From Phoma sp. XZ068 (Eukaryota > Ascomycota > Dothideomycetes > Pleosporales > Didymellaceae): a DNA stretch of 64,000 bases. Every line of letters starts with the position of its first letter. Positions within the stretch are counted from its first letter, which is position 1. The stretch is taken from contig RBKR01000010.1 in the NCBI GenBank assembly GCA_004835665.1, positions 434,001 to 498,000 on the forward strand, in the 5' to 3' direction. Below the pieces are notes generated by a model, which had not been told where the DNA came from, did not search any database, and saw nothing but the letters and a program-made list of their open reading frames with translations. The position numbers were made by a program, and so were the translations under genes. Below, piece after piece: positions 1 through 11,455 of the stretch.

Positions 1-3000
1 GACCTCGAGAACATATATACCTCAGCAGCTGGCAGCGTTACCAGTCCTTCTGACTACTCAGGTCGCTCGAGGCACTGCCCAGGTGGATCTATCACTGGTA
101 CTCCTGGTTGGGACTCTGCATCGCTTGGGTTCTCAAATAACCACTCTATTAGTGGAACTCCTGGTCACCTTACTGGTAGCGAAGCTGTGGAAAGCTATTC
201 CGATGCGAGAAAGAAGACAACCCGGCCTCCAACTCATCCAACCACTGCTGCCCATGAGCAAGCTGCTCGTAAAGCCGAGAAGCGACATTCGAAGCGTGCC
301 AGTGTGAACCTTGCTTCTGAAAAAGCAGAAGCAGAGGTTGCTACTCCACGTAATGACAAGACTGCGAAAGACGAAGGATCGAGTACGCGATGGGGACAAG
401 CGCAGGGTCCTTCAAATCGTGGTCATTCCCTCCTGCACTCGTACGGAGCGGACTTCACCTCGTCCTTCCAGTCACTGCCCGCAGCAACAACTCCGGGGGG
501 ACGGCCACTCGTAACTCCTGGCCATACACGAAGAGGACCCATAACGGAGACCTTGGAGATGCCGCCTCCATCTGAGAGCCTTCTACGCACCATCACCTGG
601 GTGAATTCGAAGTTTCTCGTTTACCGTGGCCAAGATTGCCGGCAGGTGCTTCAGGATCCTTGGGAGTCAATTCATCCTGAAGTCCGAAATTCGTACCTTG
701 AGCAGTGGAACAAGTCACTGCGCACTGGGCAACAGCTTCAACAGAAAGTCCGACTGCAGCGCTTTGACCAATGCTACCGATGGTTCTACGTCCGGGTTGC
801 GCCTTTGAAGAACAAGCGCCAACAGATTGTTCATTGGATTGGTACGAACATGGACTTCCACGATCAGCATCTAGCAGAGCTCAATTCGGCCAAGCAACAA
901 GAAACAGCCGCATCGGAGGCGAAGTACAGGGCGCTAGCAAACTCGAGCCCCCAGAATGTTTTCGTGGTTTCCAGCAAGCGAGGACTCACATTTTGCAACT
1001 CGCAGTGGATCACCTTCTCAGGTCAATCAGAAACCCAAGCTCTTGTCAATGGTTTCTTAGAACATGTCCATCCTGACGACGTCATCAAGTGTAAACTGCC
1101 AGAGCTGAGCGAAGATGGCGCTACAAACGTCCCGACTTCGTTACCCGCTGATCATGGTCGGCAAGGGTCATCTTCATCTTCATCCGACGACTCTTCAGAA
1201 ACGGAAAGAACAGTCACGAGTCCAGGTGGCTCATCCTCAGACTGGATGGATCTGCCACAAGCCAAACTATCAAAGCGAGCCAGTACTGGGATCCGCAGGA
1301 TTACCAAAGACGCACACGGTCGCTCATCGTACTCCACCGAAGTCAGACTCCGCAACAAAGATGGTGATTACAGGTGGCATCTAGTGCGCATACTGCTTGA
1401 GAAGTCGCTTGCTGAAGAGAATGATGAAGAGACTTGGTATGGGACGGCTACCGATATCAACAACCACAAACTCCTGGAGCAGACGTTGAACGAGACTATG
1501 GACGCTAAGTCTAGATTCCTGAGCAACATGTCGCACGAGATAAGGACCCCGCTCAACGGCATCTCGGGCATGGTCAACTTCCTTTTAGACAGCGTCTTGA
1601 ACGCTGAGCAGTTGGAACACGTTAATATCATTAAATCGAGCACTGACGGTCTGCTTAATTTGATCAACGATATTCTTGACCTGTCCAAGGTCGACGCTGG
1701 TATGATCAAGCTTTCTATGGAATGGATGCACTTGCCATCACTTCTTGAGGAGGTAAATGACCTGAGCATGGGCCTAGCTGTCCAAAAGGGCCTGGAGCTC
1801 AATTATCTTGTGGATGAAGGGGTCCCGTCGATGGTCAAAGGCGACAAGTTCCGCATACGACAGGTGCTCCTCAATGTCATTGGGAACGCCATCAAGTTCA
1901 CGTCAAAAGGGGAAATCTTTGTGAGATGCAAAGTGCAACCGCCTGAGCGTTCTGGGCCCTTGAATGAGAACGAGACTGTGGTCCGATTCGAAGTGATTGA
2001 CACAGGACGAGGCTTTAACGAGCAAGAAGCGAAGTATCTGTTCAAGCGTTTCAGTCAAATTGATGCCAGTAGCACGAGACAATACGGCGGCACAGGGCTT
2101 GGTTTGGCTATATCAATGCAGTTTGTTGAACTACATGGAGGAAAGATGGACGCTCGAAGCGTGCCAAACAAAGGGTCGACCTTTTTCTTCACAATCAAGT
2201 TCAGCCTCTCTACTGCTGAAGATCATCCCAAACCGCCAGTATCAACCCCAGGAACACCAGCGATGGAGCCTACGATCGCAGCTCCGCCTCTTCCGCCACA
2301 AGTGCCAATGGCTTCACCATTACAGAGAGACATACACCCGCAGATCGCTGCAGCCGCCCATATTAAACGCGTGTCAGGTGTTTCATCTGAGCGAAGTGAT
2401 TCCATCAAATCACCTGCACCCAGCTTGACGACTTCCGAGCGGTCGCGCGATTCTCCATCTCTTTCCCTCTCGTCCGGTAGCTCTGATCACTCCTTGACAA
2501 GTAAGGCCCTTACTGGGAAGTCAAGTTTACGATCTGAGAGGTCATCGGCTTCTTCATACTTGCAGGAGACTACTCTTGCATCAGACGTGCATATCCACCT
2601 AGCTCGGCCCCCAAAGCGCACCAATAGCGATCAAGATACTCCTTCTGATAACTCTTCGGCATCATTCGAGTCAACAGAGACTATTCAGCCATCTGATCCA
2701 CACCGCAGCTTGTCTCCGCTTGGTAGTGCCCTGCAACCACCGATGTACTCAATTTTGGTTGTGTGCCCCTTGATCCATAGTCGAGAGGCTACGACATATT
2801 AAGAACACGCTTCCTCAAAGTATACCGCATCAAGTCACTGGACAGCCAAGCATAATTGAAGCGCAAAAGATGATTGGCGGCGACAACCCTGTTCTTTTTA
2901 CTCATGTTGTCCTTGTCCTGCACGACACTACTGAAGTGCATGCGATCATGGACCAAGTCTTCGGCTCTATGGTACATGGCAATACCTCGGTTGTCGTGGT

Positions 3001-3769
3001 CTCCGACCCGTCACACAAGAAAGAGCTGATCAAGGAAGCCCCAGTCTATGACTACGAACAACTGCATATCGATCGCTGTCTGCAATTCATCTACCGTCCA
3101 TTGAAGCCTTCTAAATTCGCTATCATTTTCGATCCACAAAAGGAACGCGAGTCAAGTACGGATCGTAACCAGGACACAGCGCAACAGGTGGTTGTCAGCC
3201 AAAAGCTAGTCTTCGAGGAGCTCAAACGACGCCTAGGTAGTAAAGGGCATAAAGTATTACTCGTTGAGGATAACCTCATCAACCAAACAGTAACGCATCA
3301 CTTCCTAACGCGCGCATTGTTCTACTAATACACGCGTAGGTGGTCCTCAAATTTCTCGCCAAGATCGACATTGAAACAGAGACTGTTATGGACGGTGTCC
3401 AATGTACAGAAACAGTGTTCTCAAAACCGCCGGGCTACTATTCGATTATTCTTGTAAGCCACGCCATTTTTACTCCTGTCTCGAAATTAACAATGTGCGC
3501 AGTGTGATCTGCATATGCCGAATAAAGACGGCTACCAAGCTTGCAAAGAAATCCGAAGATGGGAAAAGAAACACGGCTATCGTCGCCACCCCATCGTTGC
3601 ATTGTCCGCAAATGTTCTTGGCGACGTCTACGCGAAATGCGTGGATGCATGCTTCAACTCATACATCACGAAGCCAGTCGACTTCAAAGAGCTCTCTCTC
3701 GTCATGATAAAAGTCCTGGATCCGATAGATCCATCAAGAGCTCCTGGTCTAATGAAACTGAAGAAGTAG
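1..3769 (+). CDS. PAS-domain hybrid histidine kinase, 5' end outside window, one frameshift
   Basis: Sensor kinase that autophosphorylates on His and passes phosphate to its own receiver domain. The frame is open from base 1, so the N-terminus lies left of the window; the GTG at 187 is not a credible start. PAS-like segments lie at about 560-870 and 910-1460. The HisKA motif SNMSHEIRTPLNG has its His codon at 1534-1536; the ATPase N box (NVIGNAIKF) is near 1875 and the glycine box (YGGTGLGLA) near 2090. A serine-rich linker follows, then a receiver: VEDN (about 3267), the acceptor Asp in CDLHMPNKDG at 3506-3508, and TKPVD. Introns 3290-3339 and 3454-3502 fit GT..AG. At about 2794 the frame moves by one base (REATT in frame 1, HIKNTLPQ in frame 2) although the protein similarity runs through. 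This is either a disabling deletion or a sequence error. No HPt domain is present. I do not assign a class. Confidence 0.85.
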
Positions 3770-3805
3770 AAACGGCCAGTCAACTTTTAACATTCAACAT
3801 CACTA

Positions 3806-3860
3806 ACGTGTTTCCTATGCGAGCGGGTCGCCCTAAGCGAACGGGTCTCCCCACCAAGTT
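3806..3860 (+). repeat. Left terminal inverted repeat of pogo element 1
   Basis: Reverse complement of 5596-5650 with few mismatches. Confidence 0.9.
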
Positions 3861-3888
3861 TCTCTACTCATCAACATTCAATCGTGAT

Positions 3889-5528
3889 GCCTCCACAACG
3901 TAACGCGCAAAAGGCCTATAACGAGGCACAATACAGCTTGCGCGGCTCTTAGCTATAAAACAAGGTAAATTGAGAGTGGAAGACGCGCTGCAGCAGCCTA
4001 CAACGTTCCCCAAAGCACCCTCCAAGCGAGGCGCGCTGGCAGGCCTTCACGACGCGATCGCGAGCCCAACTCAAAGAGGCTGAGCAAGCTAGAAGAGGAG
4101 TCGATTGTCGCATACGCGCTTGACCTGGATATACGAGGAATTGGAGCTACAAGGGCTATGGTTCGAGATATGGCCAAAGATCTGCTTGCAGAACGTGATC
4201 AGAAGCCTGTTGGCCACGTCTGGGTTGACAACTTTAGCAAGCGTACAACTGAGATCAAGCTTCGACGGAGCCGTCCATACGATCGTCAGCGAGCTATAAA
4301 CGAGGATCTACGCGTTATAAGCCCCTGGTTCTCGCTTGTTCTGTCTGTCAAGGAGAAGTATGGTATTCAGGATGAAGACATGTACAACATCGACGAGACA
4401 GGCTTCATGATGGGCCAGATCAAGGCCCAGATGGTCTTTACAGGCGCTGAGAAGCGTGGTAATCCGAAGAGGATACAGCCAGGCAATCGCGAGTGGGTTA
4501 CAGTAATCCAGGGAGTCAACGCAGCTGGATGGGCCATCCCACCATTCGTTGTCTTCGCTGGCAAGGTGCTTATCTCCTCCTGGTACCACGATGTACCTCG
4601 CGATTGGGTCCTTGAGGTTAGCTCTAACGGCTGGACATCGAGCGAGCTCGCTGTTGCGTGGCTAAAGCACTTTAACGCGCACACAACGGCGCGTAGTGTA
4701 GGCTCGTACCGGCTACTCATTGTTGATGGCCACGAGAGCCACCAATCGTTTGAATTTCACAAGATGTGCAAGGAGGAGAAGATTATTGTTCTCTGCACGC
4801 CTCCTCATTCGTCGCACCTGCTGCAGCCGCTGGTTGTGGTGTGCTTCTCGGTGTTGAAGCGGGCATATGGGGATGAGATCAATGACTTGGCACGGTACAG
4901 CACCAAGCACATCAAGAAAGAGTGCTTCCTACCAGCCTTTAAGAAGGCTTTTGATAAGACATTTTCAGGGGACAATATCCGCGCAAGCTTCCGAGCTGCT
5001 GGATTAGTCCCACACAATCCAGAGGTTGTGTTGTCGAAGCTTGATGTGGTGCTTCGCACGCTCTTACCTCCAGCCCCAGAGGACACCCCATGGGAACCTA
5101 AAACACCCAGTAACGCCCGCGGGATAGAGGCTCAGTCAACGCTTATTCGCGACCAAATTCAACGGCACAACAGCTCCTCGCCTGCTTCTATCCTTGAAGC
5201 TGTAAATCAGTTTAGAAAGGGCGCTGGAAAGATAGCGCACGAGATGTTGATGCGCAAGGAAATGGCTGGGCTTCGAAAGGTAGCTGAGGCAGCAACAGAG
5301 CGAAAAGGTCGTAAAAGAAAGTATATTCAGACAGAGGATACACTTACTGCTGGGGAGGTACTTGATTTAATTGCTCTAGAAAAGGTTAATGGGAAGGAGG
5401 AGAGTAAGAAGCCTGCTAAGACGGCTTGTGGAGAGAGGCGCTGCGGGCGTTGTGACGAGACTGGACACAATGGGCGTACCTGTAAGGTAGAAATTAAGAA
5501 TGCAAAAGATAGCAACAAGTCTGAATAA
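3889..5528 (+). pseudogene. Pogo/Fot1 DDE transposase, inactivated
   Basis: DDE-superfamily transposase with C-terminal zinc knuckle. The likely start is the ATG at 3891 (MPPQRNAQKAY), but the first 270 bp shift frame more than once, and only 4158-5528 (456 aa) is open. Catalytic signatures are NIDETGF (first Asp, about 4390) and LLIVDGHESH (second Asp, about 4725). The third position of the DD35D triad, Asp in the family motif PLDVxCF, reads PLVVVCF here: codon 4833-4835 is GTT, a valine. A CX2CX4HX4C knuckle (CGRCDETGHNGRTC) ends the protein. The frameshifts and the lost catalytic Asp mean this copy cannot cut DNA. Pogo element 3 (34469-36331) is a relative that keeps the third Asp. Confidence 0.9.
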
Positions 5529-5595
5529 TATTTTGGTATTCTGCTCTACACTAAAGCTTGTTGTGGTGCTGAGCTATTTGCATGCAAAGGTGCGC

Positions 5596-5650
5596 AACTT
5601 GGTGGGGTGATCCGTTCGCTTAGGGTGACCTGCTCGCATAGGAAACACGT
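5596..5650 (-). repeat. Right terminal inverted repeat of pogo element 1
   Basis: Pairs with 3806-3860; ends at the last T of CACGT. Confidence 0.9.
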
Positions 5651-5652
5651 CA

Positions 5653-6169
5653 ATAGATCAAAAGTTATTGGCTATGAGCATCGTGGGGGTTGACACATCC
5701 ATGTGCCGCAGAAAGACGATGGTGCGGGGAAGCAACGGCTGACCGCATAGTGACGTAACGCATTCACAACAGGCTATCCGGAGCTTTTTCATTGCTATGG
5801 GCTCCTTAAAGCTTCATACCATCGCTTTTCCCTTCACGAGATCCGCTCGCAACCCGACAGCAGTATCTACTACCGGTTTCCCAAGTATATATCGACACTC
5901 AAGTCGACAGTCCATATGCTACTGACCATTACCTATCCCTTAAATGTGTTTGGGGATTAACGTACGCTGGAAGTGAAGTGATAAAATGCCATGGTGATTA
6001 TGTAGCGTGACTGATCTGAGGGCAAGGCGGCTGCCACAAGCTATGCTGAGCGAATGGGGAACGATACATCGCTCCAAATTATAAAATTTCTTGAATATAC
6101 TTGGGGCGCACTGCCCATCCCCGCCCACCAACCCTACCATATCCCACCCGCTTACAGCACATCTACAAT
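5653..6169. other. Intergenic, no gene recognised
   Basis: No ORF with recognisable similarity. It lies between pogo element 1 and the endosulfine-like remnant and would have held the latter's promoter. Confidence 0.5.
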
Positions 6170-6654
6170 ATGCACCGTCCTCAGAATCAGGGTGGCTCAG
6201 AGGTATACCCGTTCTCGCCGCCTTATGCGTAGATATTAACGCCTGGGAAGCCTCTTACCGATCAAGATGTTCGTTTGCTTCGCCGCTATGGAAAGCTCCC
6301 AGCAGGAGGAGGTCTGCTTGATCACCAACTGGAGGTATATTTGCGCTATATTTGCCACTGTGTTATGCACCAGCTGATTCAACCGAATCCCAGAGACGCA
6401 AATACTTCGATTCAGGTGATTTTGCGCTCTCGCATGCGCATAGAGTATCCGACATTGGCCACATACAAACCGGCACAGAGCACCCTCTTCGCAAGAGCAT
6501 ATCCCATCCTTCTTCCCCTGTTCCTGCTAGCGGCAATATTAAGGACGATCCTGATAAGCAAGAGAGAGGTGTAAAGGAAGGACATAAAGCCAAAGAACCA
6601 AGCCACCTCCACCGACAGATGAGTACTGACAAAGGCGAATACGTACAACAGTGA
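6170..6654 (+). pseudogene. Endosulfine/Igo1-family gene, copy 1
   Basis: Endosulfines are small PP2A-B55 inhibitors activated by Greatwall-type kinases at the Ser of the motif FDSGD; fungal Igo1 links this to nutrient signalling and mRNA stability. Here an upstream part encodes PLTDQDVRLLRRYGKLP and the downstream part RRKYFDSGDFALSHAHR (6394 onward), joined by an intron at 6335-6393 (GT..AG, phase matches), followed by IQTGTEHPLRKSISHP and a poorly conserved tail to the TGA at 6652-6654. An in-frame TAG lies at 6230-6232 between the first ATG (6170) and the conserved part, and copy 2 has a TAG at the same place (18456-18458). Either both copies share an old nonsense change or the TAG is the end of an intron whose donor I cannot place. 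Neighbour: a beta-tubulin remnant on the opposite strand. Confidence 0.75.
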
Positions 6655-7052
6655 AGAGTACGATTCGGAGTCAGTTAGATCTGGGAAATGAGCTCGCGTA
6701 GGCGCGGATATGGTGGGGCACTGGATGACATCAATTTATGCTGGCGTTGCAAGAGAACAGGTTCCTGTAGTTTCCCTTAACTAGAGTCCATATCTATGTA
6801 TTAGTCATTGGTATAGTCCAGAGCCCTATATTGCGCCGAAACCCGTTGAACCTGATTAAGCGGAGTGCCGCTGTCCCTACCGAAGTCGCTTCCCTTGCGC
6901 TTGAGTAGTTCACTTCGCTCCCGTTCCTAGGGTCTATGTTTTGGGATGAAGAAATAGAGAAAGTACAACGAATCTGGCAACGGTAGTTAGCTTTGTGGCG
7001 CGAGCACCATTGTATGCACTTGGCGCAAACATCTCCCTGCTGCGAAGACGAT
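6655..7052. other. Intergenic between convergent endosulfine and tubulin remnants
   Basis: About 400 bp with no gene seen. The matching spacer in copy 2 is 366 bp (18871-19236), so the two blocks have kept the same layout. Confidence 0.5.
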
Positions 7053-7731
7053 CTACCCCTCAGCCTTTGGAGGAAGCTCCTCACCGTACTCTTCTTCTTT
7101 GGCGCCAGAGACGGAGGCCTCCTGGTACTGCTGGTACTCGGACACCACGTCGTTCATTTTGGACTCAGTCTCAGTGAACTCCAACGCCTCCATGCCCTCA
7201 CCAGTGTACCAATACAAGAAAGCCTTGCGCTTGATCATGAAAGTGAACCGACCACCAATGCCCTTGAAGAGTTCCTGGAGGGAGGTGGAGTTACTAAAGA
7301 AGGTAGCGGACATCTTGAGGCTGCACGGCGGGCCTGAGCAGAGAGCGGTCTGGATGTTGTTGGGGATCTACTGAACGATGTAAGAGGAGTTCTTGTTTTG
7401 GATATTGCGCAACTGGTCTTCAACCTCCTTCATGGAGACCTTATAGCGGACGTAAGCGGAGCAGGTCAGCTAACGATCGTTACGGAAGTCAGAGGCAGCC
7501 ATTATGTTCTGGGGTCGAACATCTGCTACGTGAGCTCGGGAACGGTGACGGCGAAGGAGGGAGCGCCACGGCTGGTCAAAGGGCGAAGCCGACCATGAAG
7601 AAGTGGAGACAAGGGAAGGGAACCATGTTGACAGTCAGCTTCCTCAAATCGGAGTTGAGCCCACAAGGGAAATGCAAGCAAGAGGTGACACTGGATATGA
7701 CGGCGGAGACGAGGTAGTTCGGATCACCATA
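7053..7731 (-). pseudogene. Beta-tubulin C-terminal remnant, copy 1
   Basis: The reverse strand encodes recognisable beta-tubulin: YGDPNYLVSAVISSVTSC near 7730, then NMVPFPCLHFFMVGFAL, and near the end KAFLYWYTGEGMEALEF and VSEYQQYQEAS, stopping at 7053-7055. The middle is broken by frameshifts (one right after FMVGFA) and stops. Only about the last 225 codons remain; the 5' half is missing and the sequence stops where the Tc1-like element begins. Compared with the complete copy at 19237-20851 the substitutions are many, so this copy has decayed for some time. Confidence 0.9.
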
Positions 7732-7741
7732 GCACCCCCTA

Positions 7742-7773
7742 GTCAAAAAAACTCGGACACTTTTTGATGACGT
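7742..7773 (+). repeat. Left terminal repeat of the Tc1-type element
   Basis: Inverted match to 11518-11543 plus 9388-9394, interrupted there by pogo element 2. Confidence 0.85.
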
Positions 7774-7927
7774 GAGCAACCCCACCAAATGTCGCTTTGT
7801 TAGCACTCCCCATACTAAATCGCATCGTGAGCAGCCACCACAAGACATTTTTGAGTAGTTTTTGTTTTATGAGGAAGCTGGGATACTAGAGAACACTATC
7901 ACGATCGATTTTTGTGGTGTTGACGCG

Positions 7928-9340
7928 TTACCAGCGAGTAGTCTTCACCCGAACGCTAGGGTGCCGAAACACCTGCCCACAACGATGTGGCATCTCATCT
8001 ATCCGCTCCTGCACTATTTCTTGTCGAATTTGCTTCCACTCAAGTTGTAACGCTGCCTTGAGCTCCGTGATACTGTTGATGGTGTTGAGCCTCTGCTTAA
8101 CGCGTGTTTTGATGATATTCCACATGCCTTCGATGGGGTTGAGGTCGGGTGAATTGGCTGGATCTTGGAGTGTTCTTATACCACGCTCATGCCTATATAC
8201 AGCTGGTAACGAGTTGGGATTTCGAGTACCATGACTAGGGTCGTTATCCTCCATAAGGTACCAATTATATCGTTGTTCTGTGGGTATAGAGGCTCGTAAT
8301 GAGTCGGAGCGAGCCACTAACGACGTGTATGCAGTGCAGTACACCGGCAGGATCTTTTCCACGTAGTGAAATAGAAACATTACACCGTAGTATAAATTGG
8401 TTCAACGAATCTTATAATTATAATATATGGCTCTCACCGAGTTGCCAGGCTTCTGTATATGTGGTATCCGGGAAGCTCAGCCTCCCAGACCCTCATTCTG
8501 GCGTCGAATTCGGTGGTGGACTTGGTGGTTGGGCGCCTTCGAGGCTTTGGTGGTGGCCTCGGAGCCACATAGTCGTCATATTCGTCGCTATAGAAGGTCA
8601 GCTCATCGGCTCGATCGTAGTAGTTAATCCAAGCTGCGAAGTGTACCACATTTGCACTCTTATCAGCGTGTTGGACTACGTTGTGAGGTGCTGTTCGGTG
8701 GCAATAACACGCAAAATCCACTCAACTGGGAAGTCATCCAGGGCCATATGAGCCCCGTCGGTGAACTGTATACCATCCCAGAAGCCTCTAACAGGCTGAT
8801 CTTGGTTGACAGCAGCGTAGTTCTGCCTCTGATCAGCTTGTGGAGGCGTAATCTCACTCTGTGTAGCGGCTCTAAACATGCCATCATGTACGCGATTATG
8901 TAGGGATCGTTGAAGCGTGCGTAGACTGGCATCATATGAGCTTCTTCAAGCTGGGTTTGTAGAGGTTGCCGACGCGTAGGTTAATTGGCATCAAGTAGAT
9001 GGTGAAGCTGGGTATCAGTGAGCTTGTAGGGCCTCCCAGAGCCTCTACTACCTCGTCAAAGCTGCTTTTCAACTCTCCCATCGTGTCAGCTAGCAGCAAT
9101 ATCACCTATCTCATGCCTCAGAGCAAGCCAATCGTACGCTGCGGACTTGGGGATACCGAGCTGTTCGAAGAGGCGCGTCACGGGCATGCGGTTAGGGTCA
9201 TCCTTGTGATCCCACGCGTGATAAAACCGCGCACGCGTCAGGGAGTCACAATGTGGATTGACAGAATTGAACGGAGTAACTTCCGGATTACGAGACGCAT
9301 TATTTGTTTAAGAATAATAAGATTTGGTGGAGTTGCAGCT
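7928..9340 (-). pseudogene. Tc1/mariner transposase, frameshifted
   Basis: Pieces in several minus-strand frames line up as one transposase. From the N-terminus: a helix-turn-helix region (LFEQLGIPKSAAYDWL, about 9170; GSGRPYKLTD, about 9030), then GFWDGIQFTDGAHMALDD (about 8770; first catalytic Asp in FTD), then NYYDRADELTFYSDEYDDY (about 8600), a proline/arginine-rich linker, and finally 8380-7928 with YLMEDNDPSHGTRN (second Asp) and SPDLNPIEGMWNIIK (catalytic Glu). The frame changes between pieces show the gene is dead, though all three acidic residues survive. Confidence 0.85.
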
Positions 9341-9394
9341 GCTTGAAGTGTAGTACTATCCCGGTGTTGATGCGGGGATTGCCGGATTACGTTA

Positions 9395-9455
9395 CCGTGC
9401 ACGGACTCGTGATGCGCATGGACGCGTGATGCGCACCCAACCACTTTTGACCCCC
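9395..9455 (+). repeat. Terminal inverted repeat of pogo element 2 (left)
   Basis: Inverted match to 11456-11515, with the inner part GATGCGCATGGACGCGTGAT almost unchanged. Confidence 0.9.
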
Positions 9456-9528
9456 AGATAAAAGTGAGGCTATTGAGCCACACACAAACGCGATCATCAC
9501 GAGAAAAGCTGGTGGATTAATCTATTGA

Positions 9529-11424
9529 CTATTGCGCACATTTTGACGATCTCATTTTGTACGTAGGCTTGGTGTAGCGACCGCTCTTGGTCTTGACAGG
9601 TGGTGGTGGTGGGGACGGCTTATGAGCAACCTGCCGACTGCGCACACCACCACGACCACGACGCTTCGTTACTTTTGACTGCAATTGCTGTGAGGCCTTG
9701 CCTGTAGCCTGTTTAGGCAATTGGATACTTTTTCCAGCGTCGCGAAGCGCTTTTGCAGCTGCTCTGGCTGCCTTGCGAGCGTCGATTTGAGCGCGCTCTT
9801 CTGCTACCCTCTCTCTCTCTGCACGCTTCTGCACTTGCTCTTTGACCTTAAGCAGCTTATTTTGGTGTTGAATTTCACGCCTGGTAGTCTTAGCAGCGTC
9901 TTCTTCTAATTTCCGCTGCTCAATTGCCTTAAGCTCTTGTTCAGCTCGCTCTTTCGCACTTGGACTGTACAAAACAGCTCCACCTTGCACGTTAGGGTCA
10001 GTAGGTTGCAAAGGCAGTACTTTCTTCTTCTTCCTCTTCTTCTTATTAACTGATAAGGCCTCTTCAAGGCCCTCTACCTTGTGCTTATATAGCTCTAATT
10101 GCACATGGAGTTGGTGGAAGGCCTGGTCAACTGCTGCAGCGGTACCAGGTTGATCACTTGCCCGCTCACGCCTTAACAGCCTCTGCGTCTTCAAATAACT
10201 AGGTGAACTAGGTGCTGGCTGAAGCTTTGATGGCTCTGGAGTCGTGCTAGGTGACTGAGGTGGTGGTGTTTTGAACCGATCGAGTATAACGTCAGCGTTG
10301 GGTGGGTAGATTCCAGTGCACTCAAAGGCTCGCTTGACCAACGCCTCAGTGAAGGTACTCTTCCAGGCCGCCCAGAAAATAGAGAAGAAGTCGCTCTGAT
10401 TGACTGGGCACCAGCCTAGTGTGGTGTGGTTGCGACGAAGGAGCTCTTTGGAGTAGTTTGACGCCAGCGATTTGAAGCACACCACATCGAGCGGCTGAAG
10501 CGTGTGGGTAGCGTGCGGAGGGAAGATAAGCAGCAGAATCCTGTGGTTATGAGCGTAATCGATGAAGGCCTTCGTCACGTGGCTGCCGTGCCCGTCAAGG
10601 ATAAGTAACCTGTACTTCCCCCGAGCCTTGACCTTAGTATAGCGATCAAACACCTGTTGCAACCACGCCAAACCCAAATCGTCGTTCGTCCATCCATTAT
10701 GTGAGACGCAGAAGTGGATAGAGTGCTTATCGGCATCGATTTCGCGTACCCAGCTTTGCTGTACCGTGAGTGATGGTGAAGGAAATATGACTGCTGGAGG
10801 TAAGGTTGACCCATCGCCACATATTGATGCCAGCACCGTCACCCATTTTCTGTTGCCGTCGTGCGATGACTGCTTATACTGCTTAAGCCCATAGAGCTCC
10901 TTATCAAAGATTCTGACGCTCTTTCCAATCACTCCAATCATGAAGCCCTTCTCATCCATGTTGTACGTGTTCTCCGCCTCTACCTCATGCTCGTCGATTT
11001 TACCGTGCAAAAGAGTGAAGTACAGGCGGTACTTCTCACTAGAATCAGCCTCGTGGCGGCTGGTTTCCATAGGTGTTGTCCAGGCCGTAATAAGCGTGTC
11101 GTGGTTGCGATGAAGGAAGCGCGTCACCCATCGATCGCTTGGCGCCCAAGCACACAAGGGAGTGACTATATTTATAATCATCTGCCTTGTAGGCATTAAG
11201 TGTCTCTCTGTGAGTCCTCTGATGTACTGTACAACCTCTACCTCATCGCGTGGGTGTAGCAGTCGTTGGGAAGATGCCTTGGTTGCATGGCTGACGACTT
11301 CACCACGGTGTTGACGCGTCAACGTTGAGCGACAACAACTGTGTTTTTTAGAAAGAGCTGTATATGAAAAATGTTCTCCAGGCTTCAAACTATCTAGCTC
11401 TTCAAGGGCTTCCTCTAACGGCAT
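9529..11424 (-). CDS. Pogo/Fot1 DDE transposase, intact
   Basis: Uninterrupted transposase of about 631 aa from the ATG at 11424 (MPLEEALEEL). The frame is open to 11484, but the ATG there lies within the terminal repeat, so I prefer 11424. An N-terminal HTH region (FSYTALSKKHSCCRSTLTRQ) and a CENP-B-like second DNA-binding region precede the catalytic core: NMDEKGFMIG, LLILDGHGSH and PLDVVCF give a complete DDD triad. After the core come a predicted coiled coil, a lysine run (about 10040), a long Glu/Lys/Arg helix and a basic, proline-rich tail. There is no zinc knuckle, unlike pogo elements 1 and 3. With intact ORF, ends and target duplication, this copy is a candidate active element. Confidence 0.93.
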   Translation of the reverse strand: MPLEEALEELDSLKPGEHFSYTALSKKHSCCRSTLTRQHRGEVVSHATKASSQRLLHPRDEVEVVQYIRGLTERHLMPTRQMIINIVTPLCAWAPSDRWVTRFLHRNHDTLITAWTTPMETSRHEADSSEKYRLYFTLLHGKIDEHEVEAENTYNMDEKGFMIGVIGKSVRIFDKELYGLKQYKQSSHDGNRKWVTVLASICGDGSTLPPAVIFPSPSLTVQQSWVREIDADKHSIHFCVSHNGWTNDDLGLAWLQQVFDRYTKVKARGKYRLLILDGHGSHVTKAFIDYAHNHRILLLIFPPHATHTLQPLDVVCFKSLASNYSKELLRRNHTTLGWCPVNQSDFFSIFWAAWKSTFTEALVKRAFECTGIYPPNADVILDRFKTPPPQSPSTTPEPSKLQPAPSSPSYLKTQRLLRRERASDQPGTAAAVDQAFHQLHVQLELYKHKVEGLEEALSVNKKKRKKKKVLPLQPTDPNVQGGAVLYSPSAKERAEQELKAIEQRKLEEDAAKTTRREIQHQNKLLKVKEQVQKRAERERVAEERAQIDARKAARAAAKALRDAGKSIQLPKQATGKASQQLQSKVTKRRGRGGVRSRQVAHKPSPPPPPVKTKSGRYTKPTYKMRSSKCAQ

Positions 11425-11455
11425 CGTGGTGTTGAGGTATGGGGGTGCAAACGAC

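Larger units (their letters stand above)
3806..5650 (+). mobile_element. Pogo/Fot1-type DNA transposon 1
   Basis: Both ends carry matching terminal inverted repeats of about 55 bp (3806-3860 and 5596-5650) with only a few mismatches. They start ACGTGTTTCCTATGCGAG. The left flank is TA (3804-3805), as expected for this superfamily; the right flank is CA, so the target duplication is no longer perfect. The element sits just behind the stop codon of the upstream histidine kinase gene and carries one transposase gene. Confidence 0.9.

Noticed and set aside
187..2802. Gene start of the first histidine kinase at 187
   Set aside because: The codon at 187 is GTG and the frame is open to base 1, so the gene begins outside the window.
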